A DNA stretch of 34,464 nucleotides from Blastocatellia bacterium (lineage in GTDB: Bacteria; Acidobacteriota; Blastocatellia; Pyrinomonadales; Pyrinomonadaceae): the NCBI GenBank assembly GCA_016789145.1, contig JAEUQI010000030.1, positions 1 through 34,464 of the forward strand, given 5' to 3'. Below are positions 1 to 7,833 of the stretch, one piece after another; within the stretch, counting starts at the first letter, position 1, and the number at the start of each line of letters is the position of its first letter. Below the pieces are notes generated by a model. The model was not told the origin of the DNA. It did no database searches and saw nothing but the letters and a program-made list of their open reading frames with translations. A program made the translations under genes and the position numbers.

Positions 1-23
1 TTGTGCCAGAACGGCGTGGTTTC

Positions 24-154
24 CGAGGCAGCCTTGCCTGTCAGCCAAAGACAGTCAGGAAGGGGGCAATTGCCCCCGCTCTTCGTTGCGGTCGAGGCAG
101 TTTCGGGCCCAAACAAAGAGCGGGAGCGTTGCTCACCTTCCTTACTGTCTTTGG
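24..154. repeat. Long imperfect inverted repeat with nested palindromes
   Basis: The 18-nt arm at 45-62 (CCAAAGACAGTCAGGAAG) is the reverse complement of 137-154 with one mismatch. Inside it, 62-77 is a perfect 16-bp palindrome, GGGGGCAATTGCCCCC, and CCCGCTCTT at 75-83 pairs with AAGAGCGGG at 116-124. A smaller hairpin, AGGCA-GCCT-TGCCT, lies at 26-39, and its core recurs at 23735-23754. The open frames across this stretch run through the repeat in a way expected by chance, so I do not call a gene here. It may be a MITE or REP-type element; the family was not identified. Confidence 0.6.
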
Positions 155-227
155 TTTAGCTAAATGTTTCAATCGATCACGCAATATAAAATACCTAGGA
201 CAGCTCGCCCGTCTGCACCGCCCGATC

Positions 228-330
228 TGTAACAGCTACACCCAAAGTGGTACCGGAAACACCTCAAAGTGGTAGAGTACTTCCCGCAAAGTGGTAGAGT
301 ACTTTGCCCAAAGTGGTAGAGTTGTTTTCA
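228..330 (+). repeat. Four tandem 22-bp units, IS21-like end (copy 1)
   Basis: Four contiguous 22-bp units begin at 243, 265, 287 and 309, each starting CAAAGTGGTA, and are preceded by TGTAACAGCTA at 228. The same arrangement, in the same orientation and unit order, recurs at 22705-22807. IS21-family elements end in TG and carry multiple internal terminal repeats of about this size that bind the IstA transposase, and AGTGGTA-type cores are familiar there. No istA or istB gene lies nearby, so if this is an IS end it is a solo remnant. An alternative is an array of sites for another DNA-binding protein. Confidence 0.55.
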
Positions 331-455
331 ACGCAATTTTCGCGTCATTCTCCAACATCAATCTCATCAGCCTCGTTAACGACGGCGGTGACCTCGACTT
401 CATCAAGCAGACCTTCGGCTTTTTCATTCGTGCATTTGCGGCCGACTCTTCCTAA
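330..455 (+). pseudogene. Possible 3' fragment of a gene cut by the repeat array
   Basis: One forward frame reads directly out of the last 22-bp unit and stays open to a TAA at 453-455, giving about 41 codons. The peptide (NAIFASFSNINLISLVNDGG at its start) looks like a folded protein, with a C-rich third-position bias similar to real genes in this window. There is no start codon with a ribosome binding site. It may be the tail of a gene truncated by the insertion. I do not recognise the family, and a chance open frame is quite possible. Confidence 0.25.
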
Positions 456-510
456 GATGAGCCTTTGATCCACTAACAATATTTCCTCCCTCTTTCGATC
501 CTTTCTGTGC

Positions 511-539
511 TATACTTGCAACAGTGCGTTTTATACGCA
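511..539 (+). promoter_or_regulatory. -10 box and small inverted repeat upstream of 568 gene
   Basis: TATACT at 511-516 fits a -10 hexamer about 50 bp before the start codon; no good -35 is visible at the usual spacing. A small inverted repeat, TGCGT-TTTAT-ACGCA at 525-539, sits where transcription would begin and could be an operator or a 5' leader hairpin. The role is inferred from position only. Confidence 0.35.
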
Positions 540-567
540 ACGACACAAAGAGAACTAGAGGTGAGAC

Positions 568-969
568 ATGAGGTCTGATTATTGGGAGAAATTTGCGGCG
601 GGGCCGAATTTGGCTAAGGACGTTCGGTGGCATGTGACTATTGATAAGAAAAATGTGATCAGGATGAACCGTGTGGTTCATAAGGCTTTGGGGTCGCCGG
701 TGGCGGTCGCTTTGTTCTTTAATAAGCGACATTCGATGATCGGGATCGTTAAGGCGGACAAGGACCTGAAAGAGGCGTTTCCGGTGGTCGAACATAATGG
801 GTCGTTTGTCGTGCACGCGCGGCCGCTCTGTAAACACTACGGCATCGAGATAGTGGGCACGCAGAAATTTGCGACTCCCAACTTTGATGAAGAGGGCATC
901 TTGCGGCTCGATCTCTCGACGACGACGCGAACCACAATTCGCAAACGCCGTACGATCGCCGCTACCTGA
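568..969 (+). CDS. Unknown protein, paralogue of the 24370 gene
   Basis: This is a 133-residue protein of a family I cannot name. The start is well supported by GAGGTGAGAC just before the ATG. A central block (VTIDKKNVIRMNR, ALGSPVAVALFF, IGI, then YGIEIVGT and NFDEEGILRLDL) aligns without large gaps to the 143-residue protein at 24370-24801. Shared positions include VT..K..I.M.R, A.G.P.A, IG, FDE and LDL.T. The tail is basic (RTTIRKRRT). There is no signal peptide or membrane segment, so a cytoplasmic protein is likely. The compact beta-rich start with a K/R-rich tail could suit a nucleic-acid-binding role, but that is a guess. It lies just downstream of a 22-bp repeat array and converges on the terminase gene, overlapping its end by 8 bp. 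Confidence 0.75.
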   Translation: MRSDYWEKFAAGPNLAKDVRWHVTIDKKNVIRMNRVVHKALGSPVAVALFFNKRHSMIGIVKADKDLKEAFPVVEHNGSFVVHARPLCKHYGIEIVGTQKFATPNFDEEGILRLDLSTTTRTTIRKRRTIAAT

Positions 970-2677
970 ACGAAACGAGGCTCGGTCTTTTGACCGAAAG
1001 CATTTCTACGGCGATCGAGATGGCGTCGATCTGGTCGTCGTGGCGGCCGTGTGGAAAGCGGCAGACCTCGTCTACAAAGCCGTCGATCCAAGGGCCGCGA
1101 ACGAGACGCAGCTTCCCTTCTTCAGCGAGGTTTAGCCACGCCAATGCACGCGTCAGTTTGTCGCCGCGAACATTCACCTGACGAAATGCAAAACGCCCAA
1201 GATCCGCATCACGTCGAAGATCCTGAACAACGGCCTGTCCGTGCATGGCGGCCTCGATGCCGTGTTCGGTGTCGGGTTCTGCGCGCATACGCTCGATGAT
1301 GTAACGCCGCTGGTCGGGATATTCGATGCGTTTGCGAAAGCCTCCGTCGATGTATAGATTGCCCTCGGCGTCTTTGGCACAGCGAAAACTCGCGGTGTAA
1401 TCGGCCGAGGTTTTGATCGAGACCGCGAGGTCGTAGCCGCGTTTCCAACGCAGGCCTTTAGGAGCGTGCTCGACGATGTTCGTGAACCAAGCACGCTTGA
1501 AACGGCCGCCTTCGGCAGGTGCGGGGCTTTGTTGGTACAGAGCGGCGAATGAATACGAACCGAGTTTCTTACGAAAGCGTTCAAGAGCCTTTACGTTGTA
1601 ACGCTGCGGGCACAGTGCCTGGCCAGGCTTGCGCCCCAGCGGATCGACTGGAGACGCAAGCATCTTGCTTGCGTCCGGGCAAGCAGGGATGCTTGCCGTT
1701 CCAGTCTCCGCCAAAGCGGGCAATCTGACGACGGTCCATTTCTCGCCGCCGTTCTCGGACTCTTTGAGCAGGCGGCCGGCGAGGTCGTCTTCGTGCCAGC
1801 GAGTCTGGATCAGCACTATCGCGGCGTTTGGTTCGGTACGTGTGTAGATATCGTCGTTGAACCAATCCCACACGCGTTCGCGATAGGTCTCACTTTCGGA
1901 TTCAGCACGGCTCTTAACAGGGTCGTCGATGACGATCAGCCCGGCACCAAAACCCGCAATTCCGCCGCCAACACCGACCGAGCGTATCACGCCGCCACCG
2001 GATGTTTCCCATTCAGCGGCAGAAGAAAGAAGTCGGTCCATGGGAGTGCGGACACTCTTGTCCGCATCGCCGGTTCCTCCGGTGAGATCTTGGGCCGCAT
2101 CTTCGGTTCGCGTCGAAGCGACGCTCATGCGGACAGGAGTGTCGGCGCTCCGTACGATGCGCTTTATTTTCCGCGAGAATTTGTCGGCAAGGCGTTGGTT
2201 GTAGCTGCCGAGGATGACGTTGAGTTTTGGATCTTGGAGAATTCGCCATGCCGTATAACGGACGGTGACGAGTTCGCTTTTGCCGTGACGCGGCGGCATA
2301 AATATCATTAAACGCTTACATTTACCGCTGGTGACGTCCGCCAGACGCTCGTAGATGTAACGCTGGTATCGCCATGCCCAACACCATTCGGGAAAGTTTG
2401 CGTTGAGCCAGCGTTCGAACAGATGCCGGTCGCGATTGCGTTGCTGCTTTCGAGGCTCGGGCTTTTTCTTGAGCAACTTGTCCCATCCAAATTGAACGGG
2501 CCAACCCTGCGTGACGCCGTGTGAATGGCGCCTCGTGTAGAACATTTGGCGATAAAATGGCCAGCCTCGCCGCTGCATTTCCCGCTCAATCTCAGGAAAT
2601 CTGCGGCCGTTGTTCTGTAGATAAAGCTCTTTGGCTTCGTCGATCATTTGCTGTGGAAACTGCTTTTCTCGTTTCAT
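962..2677 (-). CDS. Phage-type terminase large subunit, with in-frame repeat inserts
   Basis: Terminase large subunits are the ATPase-nuclease motors that package phage DNA. The 571-residue product has Walker A (PPRHGKSE, K133), Walker B (LIVIDDP, D251-D252), the coupling segment IQTRWHEDDLAGRLL, and a C-terminal RNase H-fold nuclease with acidic residues (YDLAVS, then HDDQIDAISIA near the end), as in the TIGR01630-type C-terminal family. The frame is open further upstream to a TTG at 2782, but a TATGAT -10 at 2720-2725 falls inside that extension, so I chose the ATG at 2677. Two segments absent from typical relatives, about residues 178-211 and 325-344, are encoded by hairpin repeats. No portal, capsid or small terminase gene is nearby, so it is an orphan or a prophage relic. 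Activity is uncertain because the first insert lies between the Walker motifs. Confidence 0.85.
   Translation of the reverse strand: MKREKQFPQQMIDEAKELYLQNNGRRFPEIEREMQRRGWPFYRQMFYTRRHSHGVTQGWPVQFGWDKLLKKKPEPRKQQRNRDRHLFERWLNANFPEWCWAWRYQRYIYERLADVTSGKCKRLMIFMPPRHGKSELVTVRYTAWRILQDPKLNVILGSYNQRLADKFSRKIKRIVRSADTPVRMSVASTRTEDAAQDLTGGTGDADKSVRTPMDRLLSSAAEWETSGGGVIRSVGVGGGIAGFGAGLIVIDDPVKSRAESESETYRERVWDWFNDDIYTRTEPNAAIVLIQTRWHEDDLAGRLLKESENGGEKWTVVRLPALAETGTASIPACPDASKMLASPVDPLGRKPGQALCPQRYNVKALERFRKKLGSYSFAALYQQSPAPAEGGRFKRAWFTNIVEHAPKGLRWKRGYDLAVSIKTSADYTASFRCAKDAEGNLYIDGGFRKRIEYPDQRRYIIERMRAEPDTEHGIEAAMHGQAVVQDLRRDADLGRFAFRQVNVRGDKLTRALAWLNLAEEGKLRLVRGPWIDGFVDEVCRFPHGRHDDQIDAISIAVEMLSVKRPSLVSFR
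1646..1706. repeat. Double hairpin repeat inside terminase gene
   Basis: A 61-bp unit bounded by GACTGG and CCAGTC contains two hairpins: GACGCAAGCA-TCT-TGCTTGCGTC (1653-1675, here 1652 onward by one base of uncertainty) and GGCAAGCA-GGGA-TGCTTGCC (about 1679-1698). It is read in frame and contributes about 20 residues (TGTASIPACPDASKMLASP) to the terminase. The second hairpin, with its GTTCCAGTC flank, recurs at 26756-26784. Confidence 0.75.
2048..2146. repeat. Inverted pair of hairpin repeats inside terminase gene
   Basis: The arm at 2048-2067 is the reverse complement of 2127-2146 with two mismatches over 20 bp. Each arm is itself a hairpin: GCGGACA-CTCT-TGTCCGC and GCGGACA-GGAG-TGTCGGC. 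The whole unit is read in frame and gives the paired peptides ADTPVRMS and ADKSVRTP in the terminase, about 40 extra residues between the Walker A and Walker B regions. Confidence 0.75.
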
Positions 2678-2719
2678 ATCAATTTTGCCGTGATTGTTGC
2701 AGTGATGCAACAGACTACG

Positions 2720-2725
2720 ATCATA
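2720..2725 (-). promoter_or_regulatory. -10 hexamer for the terminase gene
   Basis: On the minus strand TATGAT matches the -10 consensus at five of six positions and would place the transcript start about 36 nt before the ATG at 2677. The -35 region at normal spacing (CTACAC) is poor. It matters because it argues against the upstream TTG start for the terminase. Confidence 0.35.
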
Positions 2726-2809
2726 GCAAAAGTTGAGTTGAAAGTGTAGCAGTTTTTTTTTGGTTGAACAGGACTCGGGCAATCGAGCCGCCTTTCCAGT
2801 CAGCTTGAA

Positions 2810-3487
2810 CTAATTTTCGGCGATGATGTCGATCTCGATACGGCGTTTAGCGTCGTCGAGGAATTCGGAGATGCGGTCGGCGACGCGTTCTTCGATCAAG
2901 GTCGAGCGGATCTCGCTGCGTTTATCCTCAAGGCTGGGGACGACGACACCGGGCTGGCGGCGGCGGAAGGCAGGTACGTAAGTTTCTCTGTAATAACGAC
3001 TTATCTCGTCCGGCGTGACGACTACGAACGAACTGAATCGAAACTCGATGTACTTTTCGATCAAGACTCGCTGGGTTATCAGCTCTTCGAAATTCTCGTC
3101 CATTACGGACGAAAATCCGACGCTGCGAAGACGCTGCTCGAAATCAGCGAGTGACGGAAAGAATTTGGTGATGCGAGCTATCTCGCTCTTGATCACGCCG
3201 GCATCGGGCGCAGGCCTCGGAAAACGCTTAGATTCAAGAGCAAAAATGCGCTGATCGATCAGCGAGTCGCGGGCACGCTCGATGTCCTCTTTTCGCATTG
3301 GATCGAGAGGAACATTTGGCTGGAGAGCAAGCTGCCACTTGATGTCCGAAAGGGTGATGACCTCGACGCTTGAACCGTCGCTAACCGTTGCGACAAGGCG
3401 ATCTACAACCTCTTGTGATCTACCGACCGTTGTCAAAACGACGATGAGAGGCACAACCAAGAGCAATTTTCGATAAACCAGCGTCAC
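2810..3487 (-). CDS. SurA-like periplasmic chaperone without PPIase domain
   Basis: A secreted protein of 225 residues from the GTG at 3487. The N-terminus (MTLVYRKLLLVVPLIVVLTT then SQE) is a good signal peptide. The frame is also open to a TTG at 3523, which would add 12 residues before the signal sequence and is less likely. The mature part follows the SurA N-terminal pattern: a short beta segment (VVDRLVATVSDG), a helix that ends in a TLSDIKWQL motif, the RARDSLIDQRI helix, and a later VTPDEISRYYRETY segment that normally leads into the foldase core. No parvulin PPIase domain follows, so it would be a chaperone-only member acting on outer-membrane or secreted proteins. It is likely transcribed away from the histidine kinase gene, with a shared intergenic region of about 215 bp. 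Confidence 0.7.
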   Translation of the reverse strand: MTLVYRKLLLVVPLIVVLTTVGRSQEVVDRLVATVSDGSSVEVITLSDIKWQLALQPNVPLDPMRKEDIERARDSLIDQRIFALESKRFPRPAPDAGVIKSEIARITKFFPSLADFEQRLRSVGFSSVMDENFEELITQRVLIEKYIEFRFSSFVVVTPDEISRYYRETYVPAFRRRQPGVVVPSLEDKRSEIRSTLIEERVADRISEFLDDAKRRIEIDIIAEN

Positions 3488-3579
3488 ACCATCTATTGTC
3501 GATTGCTTGGAAGTGGCTGTCAATCAAAAACGAGCTCTAAACCTGAACGAAGAACGACCGACATCCATGTGGAAAACTG

Positions 3580-3608
3580 TTGACAAACTTGTTAAAACAG
3601 TTTGTAAT
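3580..3608 (+). promoter_or_regulatory. Sigma-70-type promoter for the histidine kinase gene
   Basis: TTGACA at 3580-3585 is followed by a 17-bp spacer and TGTAAT at 3603-3608, a perfect -35 and a five-of-six -10. It would start transcription near 3615, leaving a leader of close to 90 nt before the ATG at 3702. This is the best-matching promoter I saw in the window. Confidence 0.7.
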
Positions 3609-3701
3609 TATAAGGGGAGTATTGTTACTTCTTCAGATCATTGCAGTAGCCGACCGGAACACCGTCCCTCCAGTTCGACGCCTCCGGCACATTACCAATA
3701 A

Positions 3702-5348
3702 ATGCAACCTTCTTCGCCGGCCAAAATGGGTAGCAGCCGGCATTACGACCCGATCACCGTGAACGACACGGGCACGGATCTGAGATTCATTACGGATCTC
3801 GGCCGTAGCCTATTGCCAATGGTGCATCCGAAAAAGGTCGCAAATCGGATCGTCGACGCTCTGGTCCATAAGCTCGGAGCCGAGGCATGTGTATTTGCGG
3901 CAGAGGTGCCGAGCATTGGTCTGATCAGTTCGACGGCGATGGCAACCGCAGGCGACGTTCGCGACCTGCTAGACCGCAAGAGGCTCGAAAAGTGGAATTC
4001 TTTTATGCCGCCTCAGGCAGGATACTCGGAAACGGACAAGTCAGAATTTCTGATCTCCGACATTGAACACGCCGCGGAGTACGTTTCGCCGATGCAGTTC
4101 GCAGGCGAAACACGAGGATTTTTGGCGGTCGCATTTGCTTCGGAGTCCGACATCGACGAGCGTCGCGCCGGACTGATCGACGCGGCGGCACAGATGGCGG
4201 CGATGAGCGTCAATCTGGCTGCTCATTTTGAATCAACGCTCAGCGATTCGATCGATCGTGCAAGGGACGAGCATCGCAAATTCACCGAGGCAGTTCTGGA
4301 TTCGTTGCCGGTCTCGCTCTATGTAGTAGATCGGGACTATCGTATCGTGACCTGGAATCGGCATCGAGAGGTCGGCGAACAAGGCATTCCGCGAGACACG
4401 GCGATCGGTCGAGATGTCTTCAACGTACTTGCAAAGTATCCGCAAGGACGTTTGAGACAGGAATTCGAACGAGCTTTCCGCACCGGCGAGATCGAACGTA
4501 TCGAACAGCAAACGGTAGCCGATGACGGTTCGACCCGTCATTGGATCGTCAGCAAAGTTCCGATGCGAAACGCCGAGACAGGCGAAGTAACGCACGTGAT
4601 CACGGTCGGCGAAGACGTGACCGTACGCGTCGAGGCAATGCATTCGATCGGCCGAGCCGAGAAACTGGCGGCTGTCGGCAGGCTTGCCGCAGGTGTTGTG
4701 CACGAGATAAACAACCCGCTCGCGACGATCGCCGCATGTGCGGAATCGCTGGAACATCGCATCGACGAAGGTTCGTTCGATGGCTCAGATTCGGTCGATG
4801 ACCTAACCGAATATCTCGGCCTGATAAAAAGCGAAGCCTTTCGCTGTAAGTCGATCACGATGGGCTTGTTGGACTTTAGCCGAGTTCGCGTCGGCGAACG
4901 CTTGCCTACCGATCTCGGCGAGGTAGTTCGCTCTGCAGCGAATCTGTTGATGCATCAAAAACGCGGCAATGATGTCGAGATCATTACAGATATTGCGGAA
5001 GGGCTAACTCTCGTAACTGCCGATGCAGGCCAAATACAACAGGCCGTCATCGCCCTGGCGACCAACGGCATCGACGCGATGCCCGACGGCGGAACCCTCA
5101 CGCTACGCACTGTAGCCGCGGGAAACCGATATGTGATCGAGGTCAAAGACACCGGCTCAGGCATTTCGCCGGAGCATATGTCGAAGATCTATGAGCCATT
5201 CTTTACGACTAAAGAAGTCGGCAAAGGCACCGGCCTCGGCCTCGCAGTCTGTTATGGCATCATTTCAGACCACGGCGGCCGAATAAACGTTCGATCGAAC
5301 GTAGGAAAAGGAACTACATTTTCGATCTTCCTGCCGATCGCGAAATAG
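3702..5348 (+). CDS. NtrB-type PAS sensor histidine kinase
   Basis: This 548-residue kinase autophosphorylates on histidine and should pass the phosphate to the response regulator encoded 33 bp downstream. Residues about 25-185 form a GAF-like sensor, about 195-310 a PAS domain (VLDSLPVSLYVVDRDYRIVT through VGEDVT). The HisKA dimerisation helix carries the H-box GVVHEINNPLATIA with H334. The catalytic domain shows the N-box (ALATNGIDAMPDGG), G1 (VKDTGSGIS), F-box (IYEPFFTTK) and G2 (GKGTGLGLAV). No transmembrane helix is visible, so sensing is cytoplasmic. The N-box and H-box type match NtrB-like kinases that pair with sigma-54 activators. The signal is not deducible from sequence. Confidence 0.92.
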   Translation: MQPSSPAKMGSSRHYDPITVNDTGTDLRFITDLGRSLLPMVHPKKVANRIVDALVHKLGAEACVFAAEVPSIGLISSTAMATAGDVRDLLDRKRLEKWNSFMPPQAGYSETDKSEFLISDIEHAAEYVSPMQFAGETRGFLAVAFASESDIDERRAGLIDAAAQMAAMSVNLAAHFESTLSDSIDRARDEHRKFTEAVLDSLPVSLYVVDRDYRIVTWNRHREVGEQGIPRDTAIGRDVFNVLAKYPQGRLRQEFERAFRTGEIERIEQQTVADDGSTRHWIVSKVPMRNAETGEVTHVITVGEDVTVRVEAMHSIGRAEKLAAVGRLAAGVVHEINNPLATIAACAESLEHRIDEGSFDGSDSVDDLTEYLGLIKSEAFRCKSITMGLLDFSRVRVGERLPTDLGEVVRSAANLLMHQKRGNDVEIITDIAEGLTLVTADAGQIQQAVIALATNGIDAMPDGGTLTLRTVAAGNRYVIEVKDTGSGISPEHMSKIYEPFFTTKEVGKGTGLGLAVCYGIISDHGGRINVRSNVGKGTTFSIFLPIAK

Positions 5349-5381
5349 CGATCTTGCTTCAATTCTCCCGACCCAAAGATC

Positions 5382-6773
5382 ATGGCAAAACTACTTGTAG
5401 TAGATGATGAAAAGAACCTAAGGCTTGTCGTCCAAAAGGAAATGACACGACAGGGACACGAGGTCGAAACTGCCGATAACGGCGAAATGGCGTGGACGCT
5501 GATGGAGGAACACGATTTTGACGTGTTGCTCTGCGACATCAATATGCCTCGTCTCGACGGCATCGGACTGCTTCGCCGAACGCGTGAAAAATGTCAGAAT
5601 CCGCCCGAAGTCATAATGTTGACGGGCCAGGCCAGCGTCGAATCGGCGATCGAAGCAATGAAGCTCGGCGCATACGATTACCTGACCAAACCATATCGCA
5701 TCGGCGAGCTTGGCGCATTGGTTACGGCGGCCTATGAAAAACAACAACTCAAGATCGACAACCAGCGATTACGAGCACAGATAGCACGACGCGATGAAAA
5801 ACTGCCCGACATCGTCGCCGAATCGCAACAGATGAAAGAAGCTTTGCGGCTCATCAATCGTGTTGCCCCGTCGGACACGTCGGTATTGATCACGGGCGAA
5901 TCAGGCGTCGGAAAGGAGTTGGTCGCCCAGGCAATTCACAAGATGAGCCGCCGGAGCGATAAGGCATTTATTGACCTGAATTGTGCGGCTCTGCAGGACA
6001 CCCTGCTCGAAAGCGAGCTGTTCGGCCACGAAGCCGGAGCGTTCTCCGGGGCCAAGGCACGCAAGCTCGGGCTCTTCGAGATCGCTGATGGCGGCACACT
6101 ATTCCTCGACGAGATCATGGAAATGCCGATGCAGCTTCAGTCGAAGCTACTGCGAGCGTTGGAAACGCGAACCTTCTTCCGTGTTGGCGGCACCAAAAAG
6201 GTCGAGGTTGACGTACGCCTTATAGCCGCGACAAATCGTGATAAGGACACGGCCATTGCGGACGGCATTTTCCGCTCTGATCTGATGTATCGCATCAACA
6301 GTTTCGAGATCAACGTGCCGCCGCTTCGCGAACGACGCGAGGATATCGAGCCGCTCGCACGCCATTTGCTGCACAAGCTTGCCGGTCACGACGAGCCTGA
6401 ACTATCGCCAACGGCGATCGATGCTCTGGTAGCATACGATTGGTCCGGCAATGTTCGCCAGCTGCGCAACTGTCTCGAACGAGCCATCTTGTTGACCGAC
6501 AACGGTGTTATAACACCACGCGAATTGCCTCCTGAGGTCGCGTTTCGGACGGAGCGGCCAATGGTATCGGTCAGCTTCAACTCGAACGGCTCAGCGGCGA
6601 CTTCATCATTCCAAAACTCGACGCCGTCGAACCTTCGCGATGTAGAGCGTCAGCAGATCCTCGGCGCGCTAGAAAAGACCGGCTGGCATCGCGGCAAGAC
6701 CGCGGACCTGCTCGGCATTTCGCCATCGACACTTTATCGGAGGCTCCGCGAATACGGCCTCGATATCCGCTAA
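5382..6773 (+). CDS. NtrC-family sigma-54-dependent response regulator
   Basis: A 463-residue transcription activator with the standard three domains. The receiver domain (1-120) has the acidic pocket DDE at 8-10 and the phospho-acceptor D52. The AAA+ domain (about 145-370) has Walker A GESGVGKE with K178, Walker [10 protein letters not shown], and the sensor segment AATNRD. The C-terminal Fis-type helix-turn-helix (about 425-463, [15 protein letters not shown] to [12 protein letters not shown]) binds DNA. The loop that contacts sigma-54, normally GAFTGA, reads GAFSGA at 219-224, a conservative T-to-S change. It forms a two-gene unit with the preceding kinase, and the SNase-like gene follows after only 4 bp. 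Target promoters were not identified in this window. Confidence 0.93.
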   Translation: MAKLLVVDDEKNLRLVVQKEMTRQGHEVETADNGEMAWTLMEEHDFDVLLCDINMPRLDGIGLLRRTREKCQNPPEVIMLTGQASVESAIEAMKLGAYDYLTKPYRIGELGALVTAAYEKQQLKIDNQRLRAQIARRDEKLPDIVAESQQMKEALRLINRVAPSDTSVLITGESGVGKELVAQAIHKMSRRSDKAFIDLNCAALQDTLLESELFGHEAGAFSGAKARKLGLFEIADGGTLFLDEIMEMPMQLQSKLLRALETRTFFRVGGTKKVEVDVRLIAATNRDKDTAIADGIFRSDLMYRINSFEINVPPLRERREDIEPLARHLLHKLAGHDEPELSPTAIDALVAYDWSGNVRQLRNCLERAILLTDNGVITPRELPPEVAFRTERPMVSVSFNSNGSAATSSFQNSTPSNLRDVERQQILGALEKTGWHRGKTADLLGISPSTLYRRLREYGLDIR

Positions 6774-6777
6774 ACCC

Positions 6778-7827
6778 ATGGTTTTAAGATTCTTAGTTTC
6801 GGTATGTCTATCGTTGACGTTCTGCATCGCGGCATCGGCGCAGATGACAGTAATCGGAACGGTTATCGATGTCATTGACGGAAAGACCGTTCTGATCGAA
6901 CTGCCGAATGGTAAAGTTCGTGCCGAGATGCAATATATCGAGGTGCCCGAACGTGGGCAGGAACTTCACGATCTAGTCATACAGCATCTGCGCGGCCTCG
7001 CATTGGGAAAAGCCGCGAGCTTTCGGGCTCAGCAAGTCATGAAGGACCGTACCGTAGGCCTGCTCATGATCGGCGATGTCGACCTTGCTCAGCAGATGTT
7101 GCGTGATGGTGCTGCGTGGCATATTCGGCACAAACCGACCGGTCAAAATACCGCAGAGATGAAGACTTACGAATCGAATGAATCAGACGCACGTTCCGAA
7201 AAGCGCGGCGTTTGGTCGGTCGATGGTATGAAAACAGCATGGCAGTTTCGCGCTGATCGTGAAGCCGCACAGAATAATGCGGTTCCAGTACTGACGAAAG
7301 AGTTGCCGGTCGAAAGGCATCAGATCAAGAAACCGACGGGCTATTGGAGCGACGTGAATCCAAGGATGCAAAACGTCGGAGCTCTTGCAAACGGCTACAA
7401 TCATGCTGCTCGCTCCGGATATGTCGGCACGTCATATTTGCCTGCGAAACATACCGAGATCGAGGTCGCCGACGGGACGCAGACGGCGATCGACATTACA
7501 TACTTTTACAAAGAATATGAAGTAACAGGCCGCCACGGCGTTTTTGTTGTTACTCTCGTTTCGTCATCGAGTAAATGGCGATTTCTAGAAAGAAACGATC
7601 TAACCGTAATTGCTGACGGTAAGAAATACCACGTCGGCAAACCAAAACGCGTCGCGGAAGAGATTGACGGTAAACAAACAGAACGGCTTACCTTCAATAT
7701 TGATCGCAAGACACTGGATGCCTTTGTGAACGGTTCGGAAGTGATCTTTACCGTCGGAAAAAGCGCTTATACACCTGCTCCTGGAATGCAGATGTTGCTA
7801 AATAATCTGCTGATCGCAACCAAATAA
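6778..7827 (+). CDS. Secreted protein with staphylococcal-nuclease-like fold
   Basis: 349 residues beginning with a signal peptide (MVLRFLVSVCLSLTFCIAASA, cleavage near AQ). Residues about 24-135 follow the SNase/thermonuclease fold: VIGTVIDVIDGKTVLIEL, then KVRAEMQYIEVPERGQE, then the helix DLAQQMLRDGAAW. In active nucleases the loop reads DTPE and a second catalytic arginine follows a DRYGR motif. Here the loop is IEVPE and the later motif is KDRTVGLL, so that second arginine seems absent and activity is doubtful. About 180 further residues, beta-rich and unrecognised, follow. The gene sits 4 bp after the response regulator and is probably co-transcribed with it. There is no ribosome binding site before the ATG, consistent with translational coupling. 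Confidence 0.7.
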   Translation: MVLRFLVSVCLSLTFCIAASAQMTVIGTVIDVIDGKTVLIELPNGKVRAEMQYIEVPERGQELHDLVIQHLRGLALGKAASFRAQQVMKDRTVGLLMIGDVDLAQQMLRDGAAWHIRHKPTGQNTAEMKTYESNESDARSEKRGVWSVDGMKTAWQFRADREAAQNNAVPVLTKELPVERHQIKKPTGYWSDVNPRMQNVGALANGYNHAARSGYVGTSYLPAKHTEIEVADGTQTAIDITYFYKEYEVTGRHGVFVVTLVSSSSKWRFLERNDLTVIADGKKYHVGKPKRVAEEIDGKQTERLTFNIDRKTLDAFVNGSEVIFTVGKSAYTPAPGMQMLLNNLLIATK

Positions 7828-7833
7828 ACTATC

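Noticed and set aside
3..275. 90-residue open frame at the left edge
   Set aside because: It runs through the inverted repeat and the first 22-bp unit; composition follows the repeat and there is no ribosome binding site.
228..330. CRISPR array
   Set aside because: The units are contiguous with no unique spacers and are only 22 bp long.
2048..2146. Terminator-type hairpin in the terminase gene
   Set aside because: No T-run follows and the sequence is read in frame; it is a dispersed repeat.
2678..2782. Extended start (TTG) of the terminase
   Set aside because: A -10-like TATGAT lies within it and the added residues have no conserved character.
3488..3523. Extended start (TTG) of the SurA-like protein
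   Set aside because: The signal peptide starts at the GTG at 3487; the extra 12 residues would precede it.
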